Of a stretch of DNA of 64,000 bases, positions 14,859 to 25,268 are shown in pieces. Below the pieces are notes generated by a model. That model did no database searches. It worked only from the letters and a program-made list of their open reading frames with translations, and was not told the origin of the DNA. Where the stretch lies: the NCBI GenBank assembly GCA_018883545.1, contig JAHLEH010000001.1, forward strand, positions 496,001 through 560,000, read 5' to 3'. The translations under genes and the position numbers were made by a program. The DNA is from Marixanthotalea marina. Lineage in GTDB: Bacteria > Bacteroidota > Bacteroidia > Flavobacteriales > Flavobacteriaceae. Position 1 is the stretch's first letter, and each line of letters starts with the position of its first letter.

Positions 14859-17558
14859 ATGGCTGAAACAGTAAGATTAAATAAGGTATTAAGAGAGTTA
14901 AACATTTCTATAGACCGTGCAACTGACTTTTTGAAAGATCAGGGCATTGAGATAGAAAAAAGTCCTAATACCAAAATATCAGAGGAAGTTCACTCACTTC
15001 TTTCCAACGAATTTCAAACAGATGCAAACAAAAAAGTAGCATCTCTAGAAGTTAGTGAGGCAAAGCAAAAGGAAAAGGAAGTGTTGCGCGAACAGCGTGA
15101 GCGTGAACTCGAAGAGAAACAAAAAGAAGCAGCCAAAAAAGAAGAGGTCTTAAAAGCTACCAAAATACTTTCTGGGCCTAAACAGGTAGGTAAAATAGAT
15201 TTGGAACCGCAAAAGAAAGAACCAAAACCAGAGCCTGTAAAAGAACCAGAAAAAGCTAAAGAAGTTGCTAATAAGGAGGAAGAGGTAAAACAACCTGAAG
15301 TAAAAAAGGTGGAGCAGGTTAAGCCTTCAAAAAAAGAAGAGAGAAAAGAGGATAAGAAAGAAGCTCCTGTTACAACGGACGAAAAACTTAAAACCAAATA
15401 CCAAAAGCTTACAGGGCCTAAAATTGCTGGAGATAAAATAGATTTAAGCCAATTTAATAAGCCTAAAAAAGCTAAAGAAGATAAAAAAGGAGATTCAAAG
15501 CAAGATGGATCTTCCAATAAGAAAAAGCGTCGTAGAATAAGCAAGGTTGGTGGTCCTCAAAGTAGAACCGAAGGAGGCAGGTCTAATGATAGAGATGATA
15601 GGTTTAAAGGGAAAAAATCAGGTCAAAGACGTCCTGTTCTAAAAGAGGAGCCAAGCGAGGAAGATGTTAAAAAACAAGTAAGGGAGACGCTTGAAAAGTT
15701 ACAAGGAAAAGGGTCTAAAGGAAAAGGAGCTAAGTACCGAAGAGAGAAAAGAGATTATCACCGTGATCAAACAGAAAAAACTCTTGAACAGGAAGCAGCA
15801 GAAAGCAAAATTCTTAAGGTAACCGAGTTCGTTACAGCCAGTGAGGTCGCAACCATGATGGATGTGCCCGTAACCCAAATTATATCGGCTTGTATGTCGT
15901 TGGGTATGATGGTAACCATGAATCAACGTTTAGATGCCGAAACATTATCAATAGTTGCGGAAGAGTTCGGTTATAAGGTAGAATTTGTAACAGCCGATAT
16001 TGAAGAGGCTATTGAAGAAATTGAAGATAAAGAAGAAGATTTATTGACCAGAGCGCCCATTGTAACAGTAATGGGACATGTGGATCATGGTAAAACCTCC
16101 TTATTAGACTATATCCGGAAAGAAAATGTAATTGCTGGAGAATCCGGAGGTATTACCCAACATATTGGGGCTTATGGCGTGGAGCTTGAAGATGGACAAA
16201 AGATTGCGTTTTTGGATACTCCGGGTCACGAGGCATTTACCGCTATGCGTGCTCGTGGTGCTCAAGTAACGGATTTAGCCATTATTGTAGTGGCTGCCGA
16301 CGATGATATCATGCCACAAACAAAAGAGGCCATTGCCCATGCACAAGCAGCAGGAGTGCCTATTGTTTTTGCCATCAATAAAATTGATAAACCAGATGCC
16401 AACCCTGATAAGATTAAGGAAGGATTGGCGCAAATGAATTTGTTGGTAGAAGATTGGGGGGGGAAAATACAATCCCACGATATTTCTGCTAAGAAAGGTA
16501 CTGGTGTAAAAGAGTTGTTGGAAAAAGTATTGCTAGAAGCTGAATTATTGGAGCTTAAAGCGAATCCTAATAAAAATGCGATAGGAACTGTAGTTGAGGC
16601 CTTTTTGGATAAAGGGCGAGGTTATGTGGCAACAGTATTGGTGCAGGCTGGTACGTTAAGAGTTGGAGATTACGTGCTTGCAGGTAAGAACAGTGGCAAG
16701 GTGAAGGCTATGCACGATGAACGTGGTAACGATGTTGCAGCGGCGGGTCCTTCAACGCCAGTATCCATTTTAGGTTTGGACGGAGCACCACAAGCAGGTG
16801 ATAAGTTTACAGTGTTTGATGACGAGCGTGAAGCCAAGCAAATTGCAACTAAACGTGCGCAATTACAGCGAGAGCAATCCGTTAGAACGCAACGCCATAT
16901 TACGCTTGACGAAATTGGCCGTCGAATTGCATTGGGCGATTTCCAAGAGCTAAATATCATCCTTAAAGGTGATGTGGATGGTTCTGTAGAAGCGTTAACA
17001 GATTCGTTCCAAAAACTGTCTACTGAAGAAATACAAGTGAATATATTACACAAAGGTGTTGGAGCCATTACAGAAAGTGATGTATTGTTGGCTTCGGCGT
17101 CAGATGCTATTATAGTTGGATTTAATGTGCGTCCTGTTGGCAATGCCCGATCTGTAGCTGATAAAGAGGAAATTGATATCAGAACCTATTCCATTATTTA
17201 CGATGCCATAAATGATCTTAAAGATGCTATGGAAGGTATGTTGTCTCCAGAACTTAAGGAGGAAATTACCGGAACTGCAGAAATCAGGGAGATATTTAAG
17301 GTTAGCAAAGTTGGTAGTATTGCAGGATGTATGGTAACCAACGGAAAAATACTAAGAAACTCAGGTATCCGATTAATTAGGGATGGCGTGGTTGTGCATA
17401 CAGGTGAACTTACATCATTAAAACGATTTAAGGATGATGTTAAGGAGGTAACGAAAGGGTACGATTGCGGTATGCAGATAAAAAACTTTAACGATATTAA
17501 GGAAGGCGATATTATAGAAGCGTTCCAAGAAGTTGAGGTTAAAAAGAAATTGAAATAA
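14859..17558 (+). CDS. infB: Translation initiation factor IF-2
   Basis: 899 aa. Starts [20 protein letters not shown] (IF2 N-terminal fold), then a Lys/Glu-rich linker of ~300 residues and a basic [12 protein letters not shown] patch. The GTPase domain has G1 [10 protein letters not shown]3 DTPGHEAF, G4 NKID and G5 SAKKGTG. Domains II-IV follow ([32 protein letters not shown]), ending in the fMet-tRNA-binding C-domain ([13 protein letters not shown]). Places initiator tRNA on the 30S subunit. The skewed linker produces several long antisense frames that are not genes. Confidence 0.98.
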   Translation: MAETVRLNKVLRELNISIDRATDFLKDQGIEIEKSPNTKISEEVHSLLSNEFQTDANKKVASLEVSEAKQKEKEVLREQRERELEEKQKEAAKKEEVLKATKILSGPKQVGKIDLEPQKKEPKPEPVKEPEKAKEVANKEEEVKQPEVKKVEQVKPSKKEERKEDKKEAPVTTDEKLKTKYQKLTGPKIAGDKIDLSQFNKPKKAKEDKKGDSKQDGSSNKKKRRRISKVGGPQSRTEGGRSNDRDDRFKGKKSGQRRPVLKEEPSEEDVKKQVRETLEKLQGKGSKGKGAKYRREKRDYHRDQTEKTLEQEAAESKILKVTEFVTASEVATMMDVPVTQIISACMSLGMMVTMNQRLDAETLSIVAEEFGYKVEFVTADIEEAIEEIEDKEEDLLTRAPIVTVMGHVDHGKTSLLDYIRKENVIAGESGGITQHIGAYGVELEDGQKIAFLDTPGHEAFTAMRARGAQVTDLAIIVVAADDDIMPQTKEAIAHAQAAGVPIVFAINKIDKPDANPDKIKEGLAQMNLLVEDWGGKIQSHDISAKKGTGVKELLEKVLLEAELLELKANPNKNAIGTVVEAFLDKGRGYVATVLVQAGTLRVGDYVLAGKNSGKVKAMHDERGNDVAAAGPSTPVSILGLDGAPQAGDKFTVFDDEREAKQIATKRAQLQREQSVRTQRHITLDEIGRRIALGDFQELNIILKGDVDGSVEALTDSFQKLSTEEIQVNILHKGVGAITESDVLLASASDAIIVGFNVRPVGNARSVADKEEIDIRTYSIIYDAINDLKDAMEGMLSPELKEEITGTAEIREIFKVSKVGSIAGCMVTNGKILRNSGIRLIRDGVVVHTGELTSLKRFKDDVKEVTKGYDCGMQIKNFNDIKEGDIIEAFQEVEVKKKLK

Positions 17559-17580
17559 TTAATTTCTAACTTGATAATAA

Positions 17581-17613
17581 AAAAACGGCGGTTCCATTGG
17601 AACCGCCGTTTTT
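17581..17613. terminator. Bidirectional terminator between infB and the SPOR gene
   Basis: 15-bp perfect stem AAAAACGGCGGTTCC / GGAACCGCCGTTTTT with a 3-nt loop. A/T tails on both sides allow it to stop both convergent transcripts. Confidence 0.92.
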
Positions 17614-17634
17614 TTATGAATAATTTTTAAGGTT

Positions 17635-18024
17635 TTATTTTTTAGGCTGAAACACAAAGGCATTAGGGAATTTCAATTTTATTTCCTTTAGGGCTCTGTC
17701 GGCTTCTAAACGGTTTCTAAAGTTTCCTGCCCAAACTTTGTAATTCGGCGTTTCAAATTCTACTATAGTGGGAAATTTATCAAACTTAGACTTGAAATCA
17801 GATTCAGTTGATTCTGCGCTTACACGATTTCCAGAGTAAATTTGGATTTTATAGCGATCTGAAGCATTTTTGTTCATTTCCTTTTTCAGTTCCAGAAGTT
17901 TTGTTATCCTTTTATCTTGGTTTACGGTAACATTACCTTGCTGAGCGTAGCCATAAATAGATGTAGAAATGATGCAAAAAAGAGCCAATCGGATGGTTTT
18001 CAAATTCAATGTTTTCATTTTCAA
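17635..18024 (-). CDS. SPOR domain-containing exported protein
   Basis: 129 aa, signal peptide (LALFCIISTSIYGYAQQ), then a single SPOR domain (~55-127): YKIQIYSGNR, FKSKFDKFPTIVEFETPNYK, VWAGNFRNRLEADRALKEIK and FPNAFVFQPKK. SPOR domains bind denuded peptidoglycan glycan strands, often at division sites. As there is nothing else in the mature protein, it would be a small periplasmic wall-binding protein. TACATTTG at 18043-18036 on the minus strand could be its -7 box. Start could be Met1 or Met3. Confidence 0.9.
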   Translation of the reverse strand: MKMKTLNLKTIRLALFCIISTSIYGYAQQGNVTVNQDKRITKLLELKKEMNKNASDRYKIQIYSGNRVSAESTESDFKSKFDKFPTIVEFETPNYKVWAGNFRNRLEADRALKEIKLKFPNAFVFQPKK

Positions 18025-18141
18025 ATATATTAGTACAAATGTATAAGTTATAAACTTAAATTAGTGTATTTTTATTATTTAGAATCCCTCTAAATTAATA
18101 ATTAACGCTTATCTAGCGTTTCTAAAATCGACTTTTAATAT

Positions 18142-18149
18142 TACTTTTG
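18142..18149 (+). promoter_or_regulatory. Possible -7 element of the act-cox operon
   Basis: TACTTTTG, 81 bp before actA. It fits TAnnTTTG, but no TTG stands at the -33 distance. Confidence 0.45.
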
Positions 18150-18230
18150 CCAGAGATTATATAACTGTGTTTTTTCCGTTTATTACAGAAAAAATCGTAC
18201 CAAAGTTTAGAAGTTAATTTAGCCAACAAT

Positions 18231-19526
18231 ATGAAACAGGTGATTCACCGTAAGTTAAGTAAAAGCATTCTTCGTTTAATCTTAATTTTAGTAGTAGCGT
18301 TTACAACCTCACTTTCTGCACAAGAAGGAGATCCAGCAAAAGGAAAATCATTATTTAATGCCAACTGTGCTGCTTGTCACCAATTAGACAAGAAAATGAC
18401 AGGGCCAGCTTTGCGTAATATAGAGCAACGATTGGCGGACGAGCAAGGATTGGACAGAGCTTGGTTGACCGATTGGATTCATAACAGTGCAGGGCTTATT
18501 AAGTCTGGGGATGCTTATGCCAATAAGATTTATAGCGAGTACAATAATACAGCCATGACTGCTTTTCCACAGCTGTCAGATCAAGATATCAGTGATATTT
18601 TAGCGTATACAGCAGAAGAAAAAGCAGCGCCACCAACACCAGAAGCTGGTGTAGGAGCGGTAGCCCAAAACGGTGGAGGGTCTAGTGGTATTTCTAATGA
18701 AATTATTTTAGGAGCTCTTGCTATTTTATTTATTCTATTGGCGGCTGGACTGTATTTGGTTAATAAAACGTTGCGTCGTTTTGCTACGGCCCAAAATATT
18801 GAGTTGCCAGAAGAAACTAAAAGAACACCGCTTTGGAAGGCCTTTGTTAAAAACCAATTTTTAATGTTGGTTACAGCCATTTTCTTTTTGTTGGCAAGTG
18901 CGTATTTTGTTTATGGTTATTTAATGCAAGTGGGCGTAGATCAAGGGTACCAACCGGTACAACCAATTCACTTTTCGCATAAAATACACGCAGGTGATAA
19001 TGGTATTGATTGTAAATACTGTCACTCTTCAGCAAGAGTTAGTAAAACTTCTGGTATTCCATCATTGAATGTCTGTATGAACTGTCATAAATCTATTTAT
19101 GAATACAATGGTGAAACCACTCCAGAGCATTCAAAAGAGTTCTATGATGGTGAAATTAAAAAATTATATGCAGCTGCTGGATGGGACGATGCTGCTCAAA
19201 AGTATACTGGAGAAACCCAACCTGTAAAATGGGTTAGAATCCACAATTTACCAGACTTTGTTTATTTTAACCACTCACAACACGTTACTGTGGCGGGTGT
19301 TGAATGTCAAACTTGTCATGGCCAAATTCAAGAAATGGAAGTTGTGGAGCAATTTGCGCCATTAACTATGGGTTGGTGTATTGATTGCCATAGAACAACC
19401 AACGTAAATATGAAAGACAATGCTTATTATGCAAAAATACATGAGCAATTGGCTAAGAAATATGGAGTTGACGAAGTCACTGAAGCTCAAATGGGTGGAT
19501 TGGAATGTGGCAAGTGTCATTATTAA
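18231..19526 (+). CDS. actA: Alternative complex III multihaem cytochrome c subunit ActA
   Basis: 431 aa. After a signal peptide there is a class-I-like monohaem domain (NCAACH, Cys46/49-His50), a linker, a membrane helix (~160-180), another (~205-230), then five CxxCH sites in the cytochrome c3-like part: CKYCH ~261, CMNCH ~282, CQTCH ~359, CIDCH ~383 and CGKCH ~426. Total six haem sites; ActA is usually described as pentahaem, so the N-terminal haem domain is an addition. It carries electrons from quinol oxidation towards cytochrome oxidase in the periplasm. First gene of the act-cox operon. Confidence 0.95.
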   Translation: MKQVIHRKLSKSILRLILILVVAFTTSLSAQEGDPAKGKSLFNANCAACHQLDKKMTGPALRNIEQRLADEQGLDRAWLTDWIHNSAGLIKSGDAYANKIYSEYNNTAMTAFPQLSDQDISDILAYTAEEKAAPPTPEAGVGAVAQNGGGSSGISNEIILGALAILFILLAAGLYLVNKTLRRFATAQNIELPEETKRTPLWKAFVKNQFLMLVTAIFFLLASAYFVYGYLMQVGVDQGYQPVQPIHFSHKIHAGDNGIDCKYCHSSARVSKTSGIPSLNVCMNCHKSIYEYNGETTPEHSKEFYDGEIKKLYAAAGWDDAAQKYTGETQPVKWVRIHNLPDFVYFNHSQHVTVAGVECQTCHGQIQEMEVVEQFAPLTMGWCIDCHRTTNVNMKDNAYYAKIHEQLAKKYGVDEVTEAQMGGLECGKCHY

Positions 19527-19556
19527 TTTATTAAAGAAGTAATTCAATTATATAAT

Positions 19557-22500
19557 ATGTCATCAAACAAGAAATACTGGAAAAGTGTTGAAGAGCTAAA
19601 CGAGAATAGCTCTATTGTTGAGACGCTAAAACAAAACGAGTTTGTAGAACCATTGCCAACCGATGAGTTTTTAGGTGATAAAAACATATTGGAGTCAACC
19701 TCTACTACACGTCGCGATTTCTTAAAATTTGTTGGTTTTAGTACAGCTGCTGCTTCATTGGCGGCTTGTGAAGGGCCAGTGGTAAAATCGATACCTTATG
19801 TTGTACAGCCAGAGGAAATTGTACCAGGTGTTGCTAATTACTATGCAACGACTATTGCAGATGGTTACGATTTTGCGAGTGTTTTAGTTAAAACCCGAGA
19901 GGGGCGTCCAATTAAGATTGAGAGAAATACCATGGCGATTGTCAATGGTAGTGCAAATGCTAGGGTGAATGCTTCGGTTTTAGGCTTGTACGATAGTTTA
20001 AGAGTACAAGGGCCTAAAAAAGGAGGGGAGTATATTTCTTGGAGTACGTTTGATGCTGAGACAAACCAAAAACTAACAGATATAAAAGCATCTGGCAAAG
20101 CTATTGTGTTGTTAACGCAAACTTATGCCAGTCCTTCAACAAGTAAGTTGATTTCTGAATTTAAAGAAAAATACGGAAACGTACGTCATGTAGTATATGA
20201 TGCAGTTTCTGAATCTGCTGCTTTGGAAGCTTACCAAGCAAAATATGGTGAACGTGGATTGGCAGATTACGATTTTTCTAAAGTTATGACCATTGTGTCT
20301 GTTGGTGCCGATTTCTTAGGTGATTGGCAAGGTGGCGGCTTCGATTCAGGATATTCTAAAAAAAGAATTCCAGACCATGGAAAAATGTCACGTCATATTC
20401 AGTTCGAATCTAATATGACGTTAACTGGTGCTAATGCAGATAAGCGTGTGCCTTTAACACCTAGTCAGCAAAAATTGGCGCTTGCTAAATTGTATAGTTA
20501 TGTAGTTGGTGGTTCTGTTTCTGGAAGTTTGCCAGAAGCCGTTGAGAGCGCTGTAAAAAGTGCCGCTAATGAAATTAAAAAAGCCGGAAGTAATGCAGTT
20601 GTTGTAACGGGTATTCAAGATGTAAATGCTCAAACCGTTGCGTTAGAAATCAATGCGTTTTTAAGTAGTAAAGCTTTCAATCCGTCTACACCAATAAAGG
20701 TAAGACAAGGTAATGATAAAGAAGTAGCCAAATTGGTTGCAGATATGAAATCTGGAACCGTAGGTGCAATTATCATGAGTGGTGTAAATCCTATTTACAC
20801 GTTGCCTAATGCATCAGATTTTGCTGAAGGATTAAAGAAAACAGAATTGTCGATTGCCTTTTCATTGAAAGAGGATGAAACATCTTCTGAAACACAATAT
20901 ATTGCTGCTGCTCCTCATTATTTAGAGTCTTGGGGAGATGTAGAACTTAAGAAAGGCCATTATGCCTTAACACAACCGACTATTCGTCCGTTGTTCAATA
21001 CAAGACAATTTCAAGAAGCTTTATTAAAGTGGACAGGAAACGATGTGTCTTACCATGATTATATCAAGGAAGCTTGGGGAACCACTATTTTAGGTGGTAG
21101 TTCATTTAACCAAGCCTTACACGATGGTGTTTTTGTTGGAACTATAGCAACCGAGACCGAAGATACTACTGTTTCAGAAGAAGGTGAAACTACCCAAGAG
21201 ATGCCGTCTGGAAATGCAGCCCAAGCTTTAGCCGCTTCAGCAAAAAGTAACGGACTTGAATTGGTGCTTTATGCCAAAACCGGTATGGGTGATGGACAAC
21301 AAGCCAACAACCCTTGGTTACAGGAGTTTCCAGATCCAATTACAAGAACGACTTGGGATAACTATTTAACCATTTCTAAAGCCGATGCAGATGAATTAGG
21401 ATTGGAAAATTCGCATGTAGCCAATGGCGGATTAAATGGTAGTTATGCCAAAGTTACTGTGAATGGCGTTTCGGTTACTGCACCGGTTATCATCCAACCA
21501 GGTCAAGCAAAAGGTTCTGTAGGTCTTGCTGTTGGTTACGGAAAAACAAAAGGCTTAAAAGAAGAAATGCAAGTAGGTGTTAATGCCTACCCACTATATC
21601 AAAACTTTAACAACGTTCAAAATGTAACCATTGAAAAAGTAGCTGGATCGCACGAATTTGCGTGTATCCAGTTGCACAATACCTTGATGGGGCGTGGCGA
21701 TATTGTTAAGGAAACCACATTGGAAATCTTCAATACCTACGATAGGGAAGATGAGGAACACGGATGGAATAAAGTGCCAAAAGTATCTTTAAACCATGAA
21801 GAAACACCAGTAACTTCTCCAGAAGTTGATTTGTGGGATGAGTTCGATAGATCTATAGGGCATCATTTCAATTTGTCAATTGATTTGAATGCTTGTACAG
21901 GATGTGGAGCTTGTGTTATTGCTTGTCATTCTGAAAATAACGTTCCAGTAGTAGGTAAAGACGAAGTAAGAAAGAGCCGTGATATGCACTGGTTGCGTAT
22001 CGATAGATATTATTCTTCTGAAGCGTCGTTTGAAGGAGATAATGAAAAGAAAGACAATATTTCTGGTTTAGGAAGTTCTTTAAGTGAGTTTGGTGAAATG
22101 GAAAATGCTTCTGAAAACCCACAAGTATCATTCCAGCCAGTTATGTGTCAGCACTGTAACCATGCGCCTTGTGAAACAGTTTGTCCGGTAGCGGCAACAT
22201 CGCACGGTCGTCAAGGTCAAAACCACATGGCATACAACCGTTGTGTTGGTACTAGATATTGTGCAAACAACTGTCCGTATAAAGTACGTCGTTTTAACTG
22301 GTTCTTATACAACGGCAATGATGAGTTTGATTACCACATGAATGACGATCTAGGCCGTATGGTATTGAATCCAGATGTTGTGGTACGTTCAAGAGGTGTT
22401 ATGGAAAAATGTTCAATGTGTATCCAAAAAACACAAAAAACCATTTTAGATGCCAAACGAGAAGGTCGCCCAGTAAAAGATGGTGAATTCCAAACAGCAT

Positions 22501-22670
22501 GTTCTGCAGCTTGTAGCAGTGGCGCCATGATATTTGGAGACATCAACGATAAGGGAAGCCAAGTGGCAAAACTAAAAGAAGATAATCGTATGTATCACTT
22601 GTTAGAGCATGTGGGAACTAAACCAAATGTGATGTATCAAACAAAAGTGAGAAATACAACAGAAGTATAA
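19557..22670 (+). CDS. actB: Alternative complex III subunit ActB (Tat-type molybdopterin-like/Fe-S protein)
   Basis: 1037 aa. The export signal is unusual: ~50 residues precede TTRRDFLKF (Arg52-Arg53), followed by the lipobox SLAAC (Cys71), the 'TAT-variant' type, giving a lipoprotein. The long middle part (~80-740) is the molybdopterin-oxidoreductase-like B1 domain; I see no obvious cofactor ligand, as is usual for ActB. The C-terminal ferredoxin part (from ~770) holds four Cys clusters: CTGCGACVIAC, CQHCNHAPCETVC, CVGTRYCANNC and CSMCIQ, fitting three 4Fe-4S and one 3Fe-4S centre. It relays electrons within the complex to ActA. Confidence 0.96.
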   Translation: MSSNKKYWKSVEELNENSSIVETLKQNEFVEPLPTDEFLGDKNILESTSTTRRDFLKFVGFSTAAASLAACEGPVVKSIPYVVQPEEIVPGVANYYATTIADGYDFASVLVKTREGRPIKIERNTMAIVNGSANARVNASVLGLYDSLRVQGPKKGGEYISWSTFDAETNQKLTDIKASGKAIVLLTQTYASPSTSKLISEFKEKYGNVRHVVYDAVSESAALEAYQAKYGERGLADYDFSKVMTIVSVGADFLGDWQGGGFDSGYSKKRIPDHGKMSRHIQFESNMTLTGANADKRVPLTPSQQKLALAKLYSYVVGGSVSGSLPEAVESAVKSAANEIKKAGSNAVVVTGIQDVNAQTVALEINAFLSSKAFNPSTPIKVRQGNDKEVAKLVADMKSGTVGAIIMSGVNPIYTLPNASDFAEGLKKTELSIAFSLKEDETSSETQYIAAAPHYLESWGDVELKKGHYALTQPTIRPLFNTRQFQEALLKWTGNDVSYHDYIKEAWGTTILGGSSFNQALHDGVFVGTIATETEDTTVSEEGETTQEMPSGNAAQALAASAKSNGLELVLYAKTGMGDGQQANNPWLQEFPDPITRTTWDNYLTISKADADELGLENSHVANGGLNGSYAKVTVNGVSVTAPVIIQPGQAKGSVGLAVGYGKTKGLKEEMQVGVNAYPLYQNFNNVQNVTIEKVAGSHEFACIQLHNTLMGRGDIVKETTLEIFNTYDREDEEHGWNKVPKVSLNHEETPVTSPEVDLWDEFDRSIGHHFNLSIDLNACTGCGACVIACHSENNVPVVGKDEVRKSRDMHWLRIDRYYSSEASFEGDNEKKDNISGLGSSLSEFGEMENASENPQVSFQPVMCQHCNHAPCETVCPVAATSHGRQGQNHMAYNRCVGTRYCANNCPYKVRRFNWFLYNGNDEFDYHMNDDLGRMVLNPDVVVRSRGVMEKCSMCIQKTQKTILDAKREGRPVKDGEFQTACSAACSSGAMIFGDINDKGSQVAKLKEDNRMYHLLEHVGTKPNVMYQTKVRNTTEV

Positions 22671-22698
22671 ATTAATTAAGAAACACTTATAGAGGATT

Positions 22699-24156
22699 AT
22701 GGCGTCTCATTACGAAGCACCTATTAGAAGACCCTTAGTTGCAGGCGATAAATCGTATCACGATGTTACTGTAGATGTGGCAAAGCCTATAGAAGGGAAA
22801 GCCAACAAACAGTGGTGGATTGTATTTTCAATTTCACTAGCCGCTTTTCTTTGGGGAATTGGATGTATTATTTATACAATATCTACGGGTATTGGTACTT
22901 GGGGTTTGAATAAAACCGTTGGTTGGGCCTGGGATATTACCAATTTTGTTTGGTGGGTAGGTATTGGTCACGCAGGAACACTTATTTCTGCAGTACTTTT
23001 ATTATTCCGTCAAAAATGGAGAATGGCAATTAACCGTTCTGCAGAGGCGATGACTATCTTCTCCGTAGTACAAGCTGGATTATTTCCAATTATACACATG
23101 GGCCGTCCATGGTTAGGGTATTGGGTATTGCCAATTCCAAACCAATTTGGGTCACTTTGGGTTAACTTTAACTCACCATTATTATGGGACGTGTTTGCAA
23201 TTTCAACATACCTATCGGTTTCATTGGTGTTCTGGTGGACTGGTTTATTACCTGATTTTGCTATGATTCGCGATAGAGCTGTTAAACCTTTCCAAAAGAA
23301 AATATATTCATTATTGAGTTTTGGATGGTCTGGCCGTGCTAAAGATTGGCAACGTTTTGAGGAAGTATCATTAGTACTTGCTGGTTTAGCAACACCTTTG
23401 GTACTTTCTGTACACACTATTGTATCGTTCGACTTTGCTACATCGGTTATACCAGGATGGCATACTACCATATTCCCACCATACTTTGTTGCTGGTGCGG
23501 TATTCTCTGGTTTTGCTATGGTAAACACACTGCTTATTATTATGAGAAAGGTGTGTAATTTTGAAGACTATATCACAGTTCAGCACATAGAATTGATGAA
23601 CATCATCATTATGATTACAGGTTCTATTGTTGGTGTGGCTTATATTACCGAGTTGTTTATTGCTTGGTATTCTGGAGTAGAGTATGAGCAATATGCGTTC
23701 TTAAACAGAGCAACTGGACCTTACTGGTGGGCTTATTGGGCGATGATGACTTGTAATGTGTTTTCGCCACAGTTTATGTGGTTTAAGAAACTTAGAACTA
23801 GTATCATGTTCTCTTTCTTTATTTCTATTGTAGTAAATATAGGTATGTGGTTTGAGCGTTTTGTAATTATTGTGACCTCGTTGCACAGGGATTACTTGCC
23901 ATCTTCTTGGACGATGTTCTCACCAACATTTGTAGATATAGGTATTTTTATTGGAACTATCGGATTTTTCTTTGTACTGTTTTTATTGTACTCAAGAACA
24001 TTCCCAGTAATAGCTCAAGCAGAGGTTAAAACCATTTTAAAATCTTCTGGAGAGAAATACAAAAAGATAAGAGAAACTGGAGGTAGCTTAGTAGGTGCTG
24101 GAGCAGACGAAAGAACTTCTGGTGGAAATGATAATAACTCAAACATTAACAAGTAG
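22699..24156 (+). CDS. actC: Alternative complex III subunit ActC (NrfD-like, quinol site)
   Basis: 485 aa, NrfD/PsrC family integral membrane protein with about ten helices, for example WWIVFSISLAAFLWGIGCII, FVWWVGIGHAGTLISAVLLL and FFVLFLLYSR. The conserved GIGHAGTLISA loop and the segment AVQAGLFPIIHMGRP-type (VVQAGLFPIIHMGRPW) are typical of the quinone-binding subunits of complex III. The C-terminus is hydrophilic and ends in GGNDNNSNINK. It follows actB by 28 bp, and the actD ATG starts 1 bp after its stop. Confidence 0.96.
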   Translation: MASHYEAPIRRPLVAGDKSYHDVTVDVAKPIEGKANKQWWIVFSISLAAFLWGIGCIIYTISTGIGTWGLNKTVGWAWDITNFVWWVGIGHAGTLISAVLLLFRQKWRMAINRSAEAMTIFSVVQAGLFPIIHMGRPWLGYWVLPIPNQFGSLWVNFNSPLLWDVFAISTYLSVSLVFWWTGLLPDFAMIRDRAVKPFQKKIYSLLSFGWSGRAKDWQRFEEVSLVLAGLATPLVLSVHTIVSFDFATSVIPGWHTTIFPPYFVAGAVFSGFAMVNTLLIIMRKVCNFEDYITVQHIELMNIIIMITGSIVGVAYITELFIAWYSGVEYEQYAFLNRATGPYWWAYWAMMTCNVFSPQFMWFKKLRTSIMFSFFISIVVNIGMWFERFVIIVTSLHRDYLPSSWTMFSPTFVDIGIFIGTIGFFFVLFLLYSRTFPVIAQAEVKTILKSSGEKYKKIRETGGSLVGAGADERTSGGNDNNSNINK

Positions 24157-24157
24157 T

Positions 24158-24691
24158 ATGGAAGCATCTTCAAAAGTTATTCACGCTATTTATACAGATG
24201 ATGATATTTTAATGTCTGCTGTTAAAAAAGTAAAGTCAGAGAAACATCATATCGAAGAAATATATACACCTTTTCCTGTACATGGTTTAGATAAGGCTAT
24301 GGGATTGGCACCAACACGTATTGCAATAACATCTTTTTTGTATGGATTGGTTGGTTTAACAGTTGCAATTGTTATGATGAATTTTATCATGATAAAAGAC
24401 TGGCCTCAAAACATAGGTGGAAAGCCAAGTTTCAGTTATTTAGAGAACATGCCCGCTTTTGTACCAATTATGTTTGAGTTAACCGTGTTTTTTGCAGCCC
24501 ATTTAATGGTAATTACGTTTTATTTACGTAGTAGAATGTGGCCGTTTAAAAAAGCAGAAAACCCAGACCCTAGAACAACAGACGATCATTTTTTAATGGA
24601 AATAGCTGTTGATGGCAATGAGAAAGAACTTGAAAGCTTGTTAAAAGAAACGGGTGCGGTAGAAATTAATTTAGTTGATAAAGCACATTAA
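24158..24691 (+). CDS. actD: Alternative complex III subunit ActD (DUF3341)
   Basis: 177 aa. Soluble N-terminus (IYTDDDILMSAVKKVKSE, YTPFPVHGLDKAMGL), then two membrane helices (ITSFLYGLVGLTVAIVMMNF, AFVPIMFELTVFFAAHLMVI), the DUF3341 layout. ATG at 24158 is chosen because it lies 1 bp after the actC stop and gives a normal N-terminus; the frame's earlier Met (24095) lies inside actC and adds an unrelated peptide. Confidence 0.95.
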   Translation: MEASSKVIHAIYTDDDILMSAVKKVKSEKHHIEEIYTPFPVHGLDKAMGLAPTRIAITSFLYGLVGLTVAIVMMNFIMIKDWPQNIGGKPSFSYLENMPAFVPIMFELTVFFAAHLMVITFYLRSRMWPFKKAENPDPRTTDDHFLMEIAVDGNEKELESLLKETGAVEINLVDKAH

Positions 24692-24698
24692 TATACAG

Positions 24699-25256
24699 AT
24701 GAAAAGCTTAATTAAAATAACAGCAGTAGCAATCGTTTTAATATCTGTTGTGTCTTGTAAAAAAGATACAAGACCTAACTACCAATTCATGCCAAATATG
24801 TATGAATCTGTAGGATATGAAACATACGGAGAAAATGCAATGTTTGAAAATGGTATGGAAGCCAGAACACCAGTAGAAGGATCTGTACCAAGAGGATATG
24901 TGCCATTTGATATAGAAAACACGTTGGAAGGATACGAATTGGCTAAAGAAACTTTAAAAAGTTCTTTAGATTCTACTCAAGTAGACCTGGATAGAGGTAA
25001 AGCGCTTTACGATGTTTATTGTGCTATTTGCCACGGTACGAAAGGTGATGGCCAAGGTAATTTAGTAAAAAGGGAAAAAATTCTAGGTATTCCATCTTAT
25101 GACGATGCCGGAAGAGCGATAACAGAAGGTAGTATTTACCATACCATTCATTATGGTAAGAATGCCATGGGGTCTTATGCAAACCAACTAAGTATCGAAG
25201 AGCGTTGGCAAGTTGTGGCTTATGTATTAAAGTTAAAAGCAGATTTAGAAAAGTAA
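24699..25256 (+). CDS. actE: Alternative complex III monohaem cytochrome c subunit ActE
   Basis: 185 aa lipoprotein: MKSLIKITAVAIVLISVVSC, with Cys20 as the lipidation site. One cytochrome c domain with CAICH haem attachment (YCAICHGTKGDGQG) and a likely axial Met in NAMGSYANQLS. NYQFMPNMYESVGYETY after the lipid anchor is characteristic of ActE proteins. ATG at 24699 is used because it gives the lipoprotein signal; an earlier Met at 24675 overlaps actD. Confidence 0.95.
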   Translation: MKSLIKITAVAIVLISVVSCKKDTRPNYQFMPNMYESVGYETYGENAMFENGMEARTPVEGSVPRGYVPFDIENTLEGYELAKETLKSSLDSTQVDLDRGKALYDVYCAICHGTKGDGQGNLVKREKILGIPSYDDAGRAITEGSIYHTIHYGKNAMGSYANQLSIEERWQVVAYVLKLKADLEK

Positions 25257-25268
25257 GGTTATTTAGAT

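Noticed and set aside
15014..15544. Antisense 176-codon frame opposite infB
   Set aside because: Opposite the Lys/Glu-rich linker of IF-2; translation is Ser/Leu/Phe-rich low complexity and typical of a shadow frame.
24095..24157. Upstream extension of actD into actC
   Set aside because: The ATG at 24158 is 1 bp past the actC stop and gives the normal DUF3341 start; extension is the out-of-frame reading of the actC tail.
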